A stretch of DNA of 64,000 nucleotides from Aeromonas sanarellii. GTDB taxonomy: Bacteria; Pseudomonadota; Gammaproteobacteria; Enterobacterales; Aeromonadaceae. Shown here in pieces: positions 56,538-64,000 of this stretch (the stretch's first letter is position 1; each line of letters starts with the position of its first letter). The notes under the pieces were generated by a model. The model searched no databases. It saw only the letters and a list, made by a program, of their open reading frames with translations, and was not told the DNA's origin. Location: NCBI RefSeq assembly GCF_000820085.1, contig NZ_CDBN01000074.1:1-64000 (forward strand). Reading direction: 5' to 3'. The translations under genes were made by a program, and so were the position numbers.

Positions 56538-56927
56538 TCAGCGCCGCGAGCCGATATCCGCATCCTCCTTGCTGCCTGCCAGCAGACAGGTCACCTCGTC
56601 GGTGTGGCAGAGCCGATCGCCGCGAAAGGTGAAGAGGCCGCTCACCTTGCAGACCAGGGTGTCGCCATCGTGGCGGGTGGCCCTGACCAGATGGGTCGAG
56701 TGGACCCGCTCACCCAGCGCCATCGTGGCGACAAACTCGATGTTCGCCCCGGCCAGATGGCGGCGCAGCGCGGCGATGTGCTGGCGAAACGCCGGGTAGT
56801 CGAGCCGTTCGCCGTTCACCTCCTGGCAGTAGTCGGGGGTGAACCAGGCGTCGAGTTCGGCCAGGGGGAAGGCGGGATCGCAGATGACGCGCCGCAGGCA
56901 GGCTTTCAGTCGTTCGGTGTGGTGCAT
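56538..56927 (-). CDS. NTF2/SnoaL-like small protein
   Basis: A 129-residue protein with an NTF2/SnoaL-like layout: an N-terminal helix (HTERLKACLRRVICD), a central FRQHIAALRRHLAGANIEF and C-terminal strands (FVATMALGERVHSTHLVRAT). These folds bind small hydrophobic ligands or act as minor hydratases and isomerases. No catalytic residue set can be named. The ATG follows AGGAG. It lies between an AraC regulator and gntR; function unknown. Confidence 0.65.
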   Translation of the reverse strand: MHHTERLKACLRRVICDPAFPLAELDAWFTPDYCQEVNGERLDYPAFRQHIAALRRHLAGANIEFVATMALGERVHSTHLVRATRHDGDTLVCKVSGLFTFRGDRLCHTDEVTCLLAGSKEDADIGSRR

Positions 56928-56999
56928 GGGGTACTCCTGACATGGTGGATGGAGGGGCCAGCATAGGTCAGGGGGCGGACAGGGGAGAGGGGTAAAGGC

Positions 57000-57031
57000 G
57001 CCATCATGGCGGTCGAACGCGCCATGATGGC
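57000..57031 (-). terminator. gntR 3' hairpin
   Basis: GCCATCATGGC and GCCATGATGGC form an 11-bp stem around a nine-base loop just after the gntR stop. Only a short TTT follows, so termination may be partial. Confidence 0.55.
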
Positions 57032-57037
57032 CGGAGA

Positions 57038-58045
57038 TCAGCCGAGGCTCTCCCCCTCATAGAGGGAGAAGCCCATGTCCTTGCACCTGGTCGCCAGCAG
57101 CTGGCCGCCGAGGCGGGCCAGCAGCATGATGGCGGCTTCGCGGCCGATGGCCTCGCGGGGAGTGACTATGCTGGCGAGCTTGGGGGTCATGGCGTGGCCG
57201 ATGTCGAGGGCGTTGCTGCCGGCGATGGCCACCTGCTGGGGCACCGGGATCCACCTGGCCTGGCATTGCAGCAGGGCGCCCACCGCCAGGTCGTCGTTGG
57301 TGCAGAACAGGCCGTCGAGATCGGGGAAGCGCGCCATGGCCTGGGCCAGCAGCTCCCCCCCCAGGGTGAAGCTGGAGGATTGCTCCGTCAGCAGGTGCTG
57401 GCCGGTCAGGCCGAAATCGGCCATCGCCTGGTAGTAGCCCTCCATTCGCAACTGGGTGCGCACGTCGAGCCGGGCGCCGAGGTAGATCACCTTGCGCCGT
57501 CCCCGGCGCAGCATCTCTGTTACCATGGCCCGGGCGGCGGCCCGGTGATCCATGCCCACCACCATGTCGATGGGAGAGAGCGGCAGATCCATGGTCTCCA
57601 CCACCGGAATGCCGGCGGTGGCGATCATCTTGCGGGTGCGCTCGGTGTGCTGGGTGTCCGAGAGGATGAGCCCGTCCACGTTGTAGGAGAGCAGAGACGC
57701 GACCTGCTCCTCTTCCCGCTCCGGGCTGTAACCGTAGTGGGCGAGCAGGGTCTGGTAACCGGCGGGCCGGGTCACGGCCTCTATGCCGTGGATCACCGCC
57801 GAGAAGACCTGGTTGGAGAGGGAGGGGATCAGGATGCCGATCGCCTTGCTGGTGGCGTTGGAGAGCATGTCCGGTGCCCGGTTCGGGATGTAGCCGAGCT
57901 CCTCCACCGCCGCGGCGATGCGCTCGCGGGTCCCTTCGGCCACGGCCTGGGGATCGCGCAGGTAGCGGCTGACGGTCATCTTGGTGACTCCGGTCAGGTC
58001 GGCGATGTCCTGCAGGGTGGGGCGGCGCTTGCGGGTGTCGTTCAT
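57038..58045 (-). CDS. gntR: GntR, LacI-family gluconate repressor
   Basis: A 335-residue LacI-type repressor. The N-terminal DNA-binding domain (RRPTLQDIADLTGVTKMTVS) is followed by a hinge and a periplasmic-binding-protein-like effector domain (IGILIPSLSNQVFSAVIHGI, ISYN-type variant LLSYNVDGLILSD, GLFCTNDDLAVGALLQCQAR). Gluconate should release it from GntR boxes. The ATG at 58045 follows AGGAT; an upstream TTG is unlikely. A GntR box lies 19-34 bp upstream, so it probably represses itself. Confidence 0.92.
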   Translation of the reverse strand: MNDTRKRRPTLQDIADLTGVTKMTVSRYLRDPQAVAEGTRERIAAAVEELGYIPNRAPDMLSNATSKAIGILIPSLSNQVFSAVIHGIEAVTRPAGYQTLLAHYGYSPEREEEQVASLLSYNVDGLILSDTQHTERTRKMIATAGIPVVETMDLPLSPIDMVVGMDHRAAARAMVTEMLRRGRRKVIYLGARLDVRTQLRMEGYYQAMADFGLTGQHLLTEQSSSFTLGGELLAQAMARFPDLDGLFCTNDDLAVGALLQCQARWIPVPQQVAIAGSNALDIGHAMTPKLASIVTPREAIGREAAIMLLARLGGQLLATRCKDMGFSLYEGESLG

Positions 58046-58063
58046 CTGGGGATCCTGCAAAAA

Positions 58064-58079
58064 ATGTTACACGTAACAT
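58064..58079. promoter_or_regulatory. GntR box upstream of gntR and the qnr-like gene
   Basis: ATGTTACACGTAACAT is a perfect palindrome fitting the GntR operator found at gntT-gntK. It lies between divergent gntR and the pentapeptide-repeat gene, so it could govern both. Confidence 0.8.
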
Positions 58080-58133
58080 TACCGTTTTTGCACGGCAATG
58101 TCAGCATATGACGCCATCAACAGGGGGCAGGGG

Positions 58134-58784
58134 ATGATCAAGGGCAGGTGTTTCGAGGGAGTCCACTTCGAGCAGCAAGAGGTGGAGGGGGAGCAGTTCC
58201 AGGGGTGCCGCTTCATCGGCTGTCACTTCTCCTGGCTGGATCTCGGGGAGAGCCGCTTCGTCGACTGCAGCTTCTATGACAGGGAACGGGAGCTGGGATG
58301 CCTGTTTCAGGGCTGCGATCTGAGGGAGGCGAGCTTCCTGCGCTGCGATCTCACCCTGGCGGACTTCGGCCGCAGCCAGTGTCTGGGGCTGGAGATGCGC
58401 GACTGCCAGGCCATGGGGATCAACTTCGCCCATGCCAGCTTCGCCAACCGGATCACTGCCAAAAGCTATTTCTGCGAGGCCCACCTCACCGGCAACAACT
58501 TCAGCTATGCGAACTTCGAAGGCTGCCTGCTGGAGCGCTGCGAGCTGACCGGCAACCGCTGGCAGGGGGCCAACCTGCTGGGCGCCTCCCTGGCGGGCTC
58601 GGATCTCAGCGGCTCCGAGTTCGGGCAAATCGACTGGACCAGCTTCAACCTGCAGGGCTGCGACCTGCGCCAGTGCGATCTGTCCGGGCTGGATCTGCGC
58701 CGGGTCAACCTCGCCGGGGTGCAGATCAATGAAGATCAGCAGCAGGGGCTGCTGGAGCAGATAGGCCTGGTGGTCTTTCCCTGA
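58134..58784 (+). CDS. Qnr-type pentapeptide-repeat protein
   Basis: A 216-residue right-handed quadrilateral beta-helix protein of tandem A(D/N)LXX-type pentapeptides. It lines up with plasmid Qnr proteins along its length: SFYDRERELGCLFQGCDLRE, CDLTLADFGRSQCLGLEMRD, ITAKSYFCEAHLTGNNFSYA, CELTGNRWQGANLLGASLAG and SGSEFGQIDW. Qnr proteins bind DNA gyrase and lower quinolone sensitivity. A chromosomal Aeromonas member (AhQnr) has been characterised. The ATG at 58134 matches the Qnr start and follows GGGGG; an ATG at 58098 would add 12 residues. No LexA box is visible upstream; a GntR box is. Confidence 0.85.
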   Translation: MIKGRCFEGVHFEQQEVEGEQFQGCRFIGCHFSWLDLGESRFVDCSFYDRERELGCLFQGCDLREASFLRCDLTLADFGRSQCLGLEMRDCQAMGINFAHASFANRITAKSYFCEAHLTGNNFSYANFEGCLLERCELTGNRWQGANLLGASLAGSDLSGSEFGQIDWTSFNLQGCDLRQCDLSGLDLRRVNLAGVQINEDQQQGLLEQIGLVVFP

Positions 58785-58852
58785 GGGGATGGAAAAAGAG
58801 GTAATTTTTCATCAACGGGTGCAGTTCGTGGCGGCTGTGCCCTTCACCATGA

Positions 58853-58877
58853 AAAAGCCTGCGCAAGGCAGGCTTTT
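58853..58877. terminator. terminator downstream of envC
   Basis: AAAAGCCTG and CAGGCTTTT around CGCAAGG. The A and T runs on both sides let it serve envC leftward and the qnr-like gene rightward. Confidence 0.82.
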
Positions 58878-58897
58878 CGTTGTGAGGAGCCGGGGTG

Positions 58898-60295
58898 TCA
58901 GCGTCTGGCCAGCCACTTGGTGGGGTTGATGGCTTCGCCCTGATAGCGGATCTCGAAGTAGAGGCCGGAGCGCTCCTGCCCGCCGCTGTCGCCGACCAGG
59001 GCCACGGGCTCTCCCTGTTCCACGTTCTGGCCCACCTGGCGCAGCAGCGACTGGTTGTGACCGTAGAGGCTCATGTAGCCGCGGCCGTGGTCGATGACCA
59101 GCAGCATGCCGAAGCCGTCCAGCCAGTCCGCATAGACCACCTGGCCCGGCGCCACGGCCTTGACCTGGGTCCCTTCGCTGGCGCCTATCAGGGTGCCCTT
59201 CCACTTCAGTTCGGCGGTGCGCGGCGAGCCGTAGGAGATGAGGATGGGGCCCTGCACCGGCCAGCGCAGGTTGCCACCCGTGCTGAGGCCGCCATAGCCG
59301 TTGCTGCTCGCCTTGGCGCTGTTGCGGGCGGCCGCTTGCTGCTTCGCCACCTGCTCCTGCTGCTCGCTGACCCTGCGCTGTTCGGCGGCGAGCCGTTGCT
59401 GCTCGCCGACCTGCCGCTGCTGGGCCGCGATCCGCTGCTGCTCCGCGATGCGTTTCTGTTCGGCGGCCAGGCGCTGCGCCTCCAGCCGGCGCTGGCGCTC
59501 CTGCTCGGCCTTGATCTTGGCGAGGCGCTCCCGCTCGGCGCGCTCGCGTCGCTCCTGCTCTTCCCGCTGGCGACGCAGCTCCTCCAGCCGCGCCTTCAGC
59601 GCCTTTTCCGCCTTGACCAGCCTGGTCAGTTTCAGCTCGTCGTTTTGCACCGATTGCTGCAACTGGTTGCGCACCTTGGCGCGGCTCTGCTGGCTGGCCA
59701 GCAGGCTCTGGTGATGTTGCTGCTGTTCGCCGAGCAGGGTCTGCAGCCTGGTCTCGGTCTCTTTGGTCGCCAGCTGGTTTTTGGCCAGCTTGTCGCGGGT
59801 GGCGCGCAGGGCCTCGATGGCCTCGATGCGGGCCTTGTTGAGATAGTCGAAATAATCGAGGGCGCGGCTCAGCTTGGCCGGATCCTGCTGATTGAGCAGC
59901 AGCTTGAGGTAATCGTGGTTGCCCGCCTGGAAGGCGCTTTCCGCCTGCTTGGCCAGCAACTGTTTCTGGTGTTTTGCCTGTTGCTCCAGCGCCAGCTTGT
60001 CCTGCTGCAGGGAGGCCAGCTTCTGCTGGTTCTGCTTGAGTTGCAGCCTGGTCTGGTCGAGCTTGGCGGCGGCGGCCGAGATGGCCTGCTCGTCAGCCTT
60101 GAGCTGGGTGTTGAGCTTGGCCAGCTCCTGCTTGCTGAGCTTGAGGGTCTGCTGCTGTTCCTTGATCTGGGACTGCATGGCCCCGAGCTGCTGGTTCGCA
60201 GCCTGGGCCGTGCCGCCGATCAGGCAAAAAAACAGCGCGCCGGCCAACAGGCCGACGCGACTGGTTTTCTGTGAAATAACTTCGCATCCCCGCAT
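58898..60295 (-). CDS. envC: EnvC, amidase activator in cell division
   Basis: A 465-residue exported protein. A signal peptide (VGLLAGALFFCLIGGTAQA) is followed by a coiled coil of about 290 residues, very rich in Gln, Lys, Arg and Glu (for example RRLEAQRLAAEQKRIAEQQR). A C-terminal LytM domain (GTQVKAVAPGQVVYADWLDG, then SLYGHNQSLLRQVGQNVEQG) follows. EnvC activates AmiA and AmiB at the septum under FtsEX. The LytM zinc ligands are not evident, as in E. coli EnvC, fitting an activator without enzyme activity. It lies 9 bp after gpmI. Confidence 0.93.
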   Translation of the reverse strand: MRGCEVISQKTSRVGLLAGALFFCLIGGTAQAANQQLGAMQSQIKEQQQTLKLSKQELAKLNTQLKADEQAISAAAAKLDQTRLQLKQNQQKLASLQQDKLALEQQAKHQKQLLAKQAESAFQAGNHDYLKLLLNQQDPAKLSRALDYFDYLNKARIEAIEALRATRDKLAKNQLATKETETRLQTLLGEQQQHHQSLLASQQSRAKVRNQLQQSVQNDELKLTRLVKAEKALKARLEELRRQREEQERRERAERERLAKIKAEQERQRRLEAQRLAAEQKRIAEQQRIAAQQRQVGEQQRLAAEQRRVSEQQEQVAKQQAAARNSAKASSNGYGGLSTGGNLRWPVQGPILISYGSPRTAELKWKGTLIGASEGTQVKAVAPGQVVYADWLDGFGMLLVIDHGRGYMSLYGHNQSLLRQVGQNVEQGEPVALVGDSGGQERSGLYFEIRYQGEAINPTKWLARR

Positions 60296-60304
60296 GGGGC
60301 AGGA

Positions 60305-61834
60305 TTATTTCAGAATCATCAGGGGCTTGCCAGTCATTTCCGGCGGTACCGGCACACCCATCAGGGTCAGCATGGTGGGGGCCAGATCGGACAGTTTGCC
60401 GCCTTCCACCACCTCGGCCTTGCGACCGAAGTAGATGAGGGGAACGGGCAGATTGGTGTGGGCGGTGTGGGCCTGACCGGTCTCTTCGTCCATCATCTTC
60501 TCGGCGTTGCCGTGGTCGGCGGTGATCAGGCACTCGCCACCCACTTCCGCCAGGGCGTCGGTGACGCGACCGATGCAGTGGTCGACCGCTTCACAGGCCT
60601 TGACCGCGGCATCGAACACCCCGGTGTGACCAACCATGTCGCCGTTCGGGTAGTTGCAGATGATGACGTCGTACTTGCCGCTCTTGATGGCCGCTACCAG
60701 CTTGTCGGTCAGCTCTTCGGAGCTCATTTCCGGCTGCAGGTCATAGGTGGCCACTTTCGGGCTCGCCACGATTTCGCGATCCTCGCCGCTGAAGCAGGCC
60801 TCTTCGCCACCGTTGAAGAAGAAGGTGACGTGGGCGTACTTCTCGGTCTCGGAGATGCGCAGCTGGGTCTTGCCCTGCTTGGCCAGCCATTCACCCAGGG
60901 TGTTGACCAGGGCGGTGGGCGGGTAGGCACAGGCGGTCTTGATGTCGGCCGCGTACTCGGTCAGCATCACGAAATTCAGGGCCGGGGTGGCGGTGCGGGC
61001 GAAGCCGGTGAAGTCGGTATCGACGAAGGCGCGGGTGATCTCGCGGGCGCGGTCGGCACGGAAGTTCATGAAGATGAGGGCATCGCCATCTTCCATCGGT
61101 GCAGCGTCGCCGATGCGGGTGGCCTTGACGAACTCGTCGTTCTCGTCGCGGGCATAGGCGGCGGCCAGGGCGTCGGTGGCGCTCTCGGCGGTGAACTCGC
61201 CCTTGCCCAAGGTCATCAGATCATAGGCCTGCTGTACGCGATCCCAGCGGTTGTCGCGGTCCATGGCGTAGTAGCGGCCGATCATGGAGGCGAAACGGCC
61301 CTTGCCCAGTTTGGCAAACAGGGCGTCGAACAGCTCGATGGAGGACTGGGCACTGCGCGGCGGCACGTCGCGGCCATCCAGGAAGGCGTGGAAGTAGATC
61401 TTCTCGGCGCCACGCTTGGCGGCCATCTCGATCATGCCCATGATGTGCTCTTCGTGGCTGTGTACGCCACCCGGGGACATCAGACCCATGATGTGCACGG
61501 CCTTGCCCTTGGTCACGGCGGCGTCGACAGCCTTGCCGATCTCGACGTTCTGGAAGAAGACGCCTTCCTGGATGTCCTTGGAGATGCGGGTCAGCTCCTG
61601 ATAGACGACACGACCGGCACCGATGTTGGTGTGGCCCACTTCGGAGTTGCCCATCTGGCCGTCCGGCAGACCCACGTCCAGGCCGGAGCCGGAGATCAGG
61701 GTGCTGGTGTAGTCACGGGCCAGGCGATCCAGGTTGGGGGTCTTGGCGGCAGCGACGGCGTTGTACTCTTGCTTGGTGCTGTAGCCCCAACCGTCCATGA
61801 TGACCAGAACCAGCGGTTTCTTAGCTGTTGACAT
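60305..61834 (-). CDS. gpmI: GpmI, cofactor-independent phosphoglycerate mutase
   Basis: A 509-residue Mn2+-dependent enzyme interconverting 3- and 2-phosphoglycerate in glycolysis. The alkaline-phosphatase-like core has [10 protein letters not shown], the phospho-Ser in [14 protein letters not shown] (near residue 62), [13 protein letters not shown] and [11 protein letters not shown] near the C-terminus. The ATG follows GAGGAC. Order gpmI-envC, next to yibN-secB-gpsA, is as in E. coli. Confidence 0.96.
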   Translation of the reverse strand: MSTAKKPLVLVIMDGWGYSTKQEYNAVAAAKTPNLDRLARDYTSTLISGSGLDVGLPDGQMGNSEVGHTNIGAGRVVYQELTRISKDIQEGVFFQNVEIGKAVDAAVTKGKAVHIMGLMSPGGVHSHEEHIMGMIEMAAKRGAEKIYFHAFLDGRDVPPRSAQSSIELFDALFAKLGKGRFASMIGRYYAMDRDNRWDRVQQAYDLMTLGKGEFTAESATDALAAAYARDENDEFVKATRIGDAAPMEDGDALIFMNFRADRAREITRAFVDTDFTGFARTATPALNFVMLTEYAADIKTACAYPPTALVNTLGEWLAKQGKTQLRISETEKYAHVTFFFNGGEEACFSGEDREIVASPKVATYDLQPEMSSEELTDKLVAAIKSGKYDVIICNYPNGDMVGHTGVFDAAVKACEAVDHCIGRVTDALAEVGGECLITADHGNAEKMMDEETGQAHTAHTNLPVPLIYFGRKAEVVEGGKLSDLAPTMLTLMGVPVPPEMTGKPLMILK

Positions 61835-62182
61835 AAGGCTATGTCCTCTCGGATAGGAATGAATTGCGGGAAGTGAAACTAGCGTAATATTACTACATCT
61901 GCCGAAATAGTCACCTGATAGCCAAGTCCCTCCCCAGCCTCGGTTTTTAACTGTTATCCCGCTGTTTTAGGCATGTTGCTGGCTTGTCTGCCGCGGCGGG
62001 TTTTCCTCTGTTTCCCTCCTCTTTTCGACATGGCGCAGCCTCTCGTCCGGCCCGGTTGGAGGAGGAAGAATCGGGGGCAATCCCTGATGGGAGCTTGCTC
62101 TCGCTTTGCCGCCAAGATGGCTGATCTTATGCAGGGCCCCATGTATACTCGGGCCCTTGTCTTGGTCCCTGGATAGTAGAAG
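61835..62182. other. divergent regulatory gap between gpmI and yibN
   Basis: A 348-bp gap with no credible gene. It must carry both promoters. Toward yibN a TGTATACT element (62147-62154) looks like an extended -10, about 30 bp upstream of the start. No operator or RNA is recognised. Confidence 0.5.
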
Positions 62183-62614
62183 ATGCAAGAGTATTTGGAT
62201 TTCGCGGCCCGCAACCCGCTGCTGACTGCAGCCTGGCTGGGCCTGGCAGGCACCCTGGTGTATACCACAGTGCGTGCCCGTTTCTCTCCGGTGAAGGCGG
62301 TCAACAACCACGCCGCCACCCTGCTGATCAACCGTGAAAATGCCACCGTCGTGGACATCCGCAGTCAGGATGAGTTTGCCAAGGGCCATCTGGCCGGGGC
62401 CCATCACCTGCCGCTGACCCAGATCCAGGCGAATAATCTGGGTCCGGTTGAAAAGCACAAGGATGCCCCCATCATAGTGGTGTGCGAGTCGGGGATGACC
62501 GCTGGTGGCGCGGGTCGCCAACTGAGCAAGGCCGGTTTCAAGCAGGTGTATGTGCTCAGCGGTGGCATGGCCCAATGGCGTGCAGACAATCTGCCGGTGA
62601 CCAAAAAACGCTGA
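62183..62614 (+). CDS. yibN: YibN, rhodanese-domain membrane protein
   Basis: A 143-residue protein with an N-terminal membrane helix (LLTAAWLGLAGTLVYTTV) and a rhodanese domain (TVVDIRSQDEFAKGHLAGAH, then VCESGMTAGGAGRQLSKAGF). The active-site loop has Cys in CESGMTAGG. Rhodaneses move sulfane sulfur, but the substrate here is unknown; YibN has been linked to the membrane-protein insertion machinery. It is next to secB, as in E. coli, where grxC lies between. Confidence 0.92.
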   Translation: MQEYLDFAARNPLLTAAWLGLAGTLVYTTVRARFSPVKAVNNHAATLLINRENATVVDIRSQDEFAKGHLAGAHHLPLTQIQANNLGPVEKHKDAPIIVVCESGMTAGGAGRQLSKAGFKQVYVLSGGMAQWRADNLPVTKKR

Positions 62615-62661
62615 TTTAAGGGCCTGCGCCCACTCATTATCTTAAAAAGGAATCAAACGAA

Positions 62662-63132
62662 ATGGCTGACGAAATCAACAACCAGGAAGTGCAACCGGAA
62701 TTCCACATCCAGCGTGTCTACACCAAGGATGTCTCCTTCGAAGCCCCGAATACTCCGCACATCTTCCAGAAAGAGTGGCAGCCGGACGTCAAGCTGGACA
62801 TGGACACCAAGACCAATGTCCTGGCCGACAGCGTCTATGAAGTGGTGCTGACCCTGACCGTCACCTGCAAGCTGGAAACCGAGACCGCCTTCCTGTGCGA
62901 AGTGCAGCAGGCCGGCATCTTCACCATCGGCAACCTGCCTGAGCCGCAACTGGCCCACTGCCTGGCAGCCTTCTGCCCGAACATCCTGTTCCCCTATGCC
63001 CGCGAAGCGGTGTCCAACCTGGTGAGCAAGGGTTCCTTCCCGCAGCTGAACCTGGCACCGGTCAACTTCGACGCCCTGTTCGCCCAGCACATGGCGCAGG
63101 TACAGGCCCAGCAGGCGACTGCGGAAGCCTGA
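62662..63132 (+). CDS. secB: SecB, protein-export chaperone
   Basis: A 156-residue tetrameric chaperone that holds pre-proteins unfolded and hands them to SecA. It has [44 protein letters not shown] and [20 protein letters not shown]. The acidic SecA-contact stretch is conserved. The ATG follows AAGGA. It ends two bases before gpsA, showing close coupling. Confidence 0.97.
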   Translation: MADEINNQEVQPEFHIQRVYTKDVSFEAPNTPHIFQKEWQPDVKLDMDTKTNVLADSVYEVVLTLTVTCKLETETAFLCEVQQAGIFTIGNLPEPQLAHCLAAFCPNILFPYAREAVSNLVSKGSFPQLNLAPVNFDALFAQHMAQVQAQQATAEA

Positions 63133-63134
63133 TA

Positions 63135-64000
63135 ATGGCCGACCAGATCGCAATCTCGGTCCTGGGGGCGGGGTCTTATGGCTCCGCCCTTGCCATTTCT
63201 CTGGCGCGCAACGGTCATCCGACCCTGCTGTGGGGTCATGACCCCGCCCATGTCGCCGAGCTGGAACAGGATCGCTGCAACAAGGCTTTCCTGCCGGATG
63301 TTCCCTTCCCGGCCGATCTGCAACTGACGGCGGATCTGCAGGCTGCGGTGCAAGCCGCTCCCGTGCTGCTGCTGGTGGTGCCGAGCCATGTGTTCGGCGA
63401 GGTGCTGGCCCGGGTCAAGCCCTTCCTGCGCCCGGATACCCGGATCGCCTGGGCGACCAAGGGGCTGGAGCCGGACAGCGGTCGTCTGCTGCAGGAGGTG
63501 GCGCGGGAGGTGCTGGGGGATGCCATTCCGCTGGCTGTCATCTCTGGCCCCACCTTCGCCCGCGAGCTGGCTGCCGGTCTGCCGACCGCCATCTCGGTGG
63601 CCTCCACCCACGACGACTTTGCCGACGATCTCTCCCACCTGCTGCACTGTGGCCGCTCGTTCCGGGTCTATACCAATCCGGACTTTATCGGTCTGCAGCT
63701 GGGCGGGGCGGTCAAGAACGTCATCGCCATCGGTGCCGGTCTCTCCGACGGTCTGGGCTTCGGCGCCAACGCCAGAACCGCGCTCATCACCCGGGGGCTG
63801 GTTGAGATGCAGCGTCTGGGCGCCGCCCTCGGGGCCGACGCCAAGACCTTCATGGGGATGGCGGGGCTCGGGGATCTGGTGCTGACCTGCACCGACAACC
63901 AGTCGCGCAACCGCCGTTTCGGCCTGGCGCTGGGGGCGGGCAAGTCGGTTGACACCGCCATGGCCGAGATAGGCCAGGTGGTGGAAGGCTATCGCAACAC
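63135..64000 (+). CDS. gpsA: GpsA, glycerol-3-phosphate dehydrogenase (partial)
   Basis: The first 288 codons of an NAD(P)-dependent enzyme that reduces DHAP to sn-glycerol 3-phosphate for phospholipids. The dinucleotide motif is [20 protein letters not shown] (residues about 9-28). The catalytic Lys is in [16 protein letters not shown] (near residue 195). [20 protein letters not shown] and a following VEGYRNT are normal. The gene runs off the window edge; E. coli GpsA has 339 residues, so about 50 are missing. It starts two bases after secB. Confidence 0.95.
   Translation, partial: MADQIAISVLGAGSYGSALAISLARNGHPTLLWGHDPAHVAELEQDRCNKAFLPDVPFPADLQLTADLQAAVQAAPVLLLVVPSHVFGEVLARVKPFLRPDTRIAWATKGLEPDSGRLLQEVAREVLGDAIPLAVISGPTFARELAAGLPTAISVASTHDDFADDLSHLLHCGRSFRVYTNPDFIGLQLGGAVKNVIAIGAGLSDGLGFGANARTALITRGLVEMQRLGAALGADAKTFMGMAGLGDLVLTCTDNQSRNRRFGLALGAGKSVDTAMAEIGQVVEGYRN

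Overview
The window is a GC-rich gammaproteobacterial chromosome segment, very probably Aeromonas. The case rests on several blocks with Enterobacterales- and Vibrio-like gene order, the strong G/C third-position bias, and a chromosomal Qnr-type pentapeptide protein of the kind known from Aeromonas hydrophila. No rRNA, tRNA, phage, transposase or CRISPR was seen. Nearly all the sequence is core genome.

Layout. (1) 1-4430: small envelope genes, a LysE-type exporter with an AraC regulator, RarD and a 57-residue membrane protein. (2) 4550-12700: an amine and beta-alanine catabolic region with a PuuC-like aldehyde dehydrogenase, a PuuR-like regulator, a BauA-like omega-aminotransferase, an MmsA/BauC-like dehydrogenase, a class I amidotransferase, a CysB-type LysR regulator and a PfkB kinase. 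(3) 12988-14370: NsrR, a lone NapF and a small membrane protein. (4) 14405-18727: rmuC, then trkH and trkA. (5) 18804-27775: rsmB, fmt and def leftward, diverging from a rightward lysM-dprA-smg-yrdD-tsaC-hemF-aroE series. (6) 27776-33408: Spot 42 RNA, engB, cytochrome c4, a CsrC-like RNA, yihI, a DUF2489 gene and hemN. This matches the E. coli order spf-engB-csrC-yihI-hemN. (7) 33477-45090: add, ntrC, ntrB, a DUF4124 gene, glnA, bipA, yihY, dtd, a spermidine-synthase-like gene and yiiD. (8) 45137-50955: an AsmA-family gene, recG and pssA. (9) 51108-58045: the gluconate/Entner-Doudoroff block (gntT, gntK, edd, eda, gntR) with GntR boxes, followed by the Qnr-like gene. (10) 58898-64000: envC, gpmI, yibN, secB and gpsA (cut by the window edge).

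How the genes work together. Nitrogen control is laid out classically: glnA has a sigma-54 promoter with two upstream NtrC sites, and ntrBC lies downstream behind a terminator. Gluconate is imported by GntT, phosphorylated by GntK and cleaved through Edd and Eda to pyruvate and glyceraldehyde 3-phosphate, under GntR. The amine block can be read as taking aminoaldehydes to beta-alanine and then to acetyl-CoA. Two global riboregulators, Spot 42 and a CsrC-like RNA, flank engB and cytochrome c4.

The most unusual structure is at 43816-44275: four 122-bp-spaced copies of the ribosome-binding site plus 5' end of yiiD. Each upstream copy gives a 44-codon reading frame whose stop codon overlaps the next start. 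A second oddity is a set of nested duplications of the recG 3' end at 47240-47480. Uncharacterised terminator-bearing intervals on both sides of Spot 42 may hold further small RNAs. I did not find a clearly new multi-gene system.
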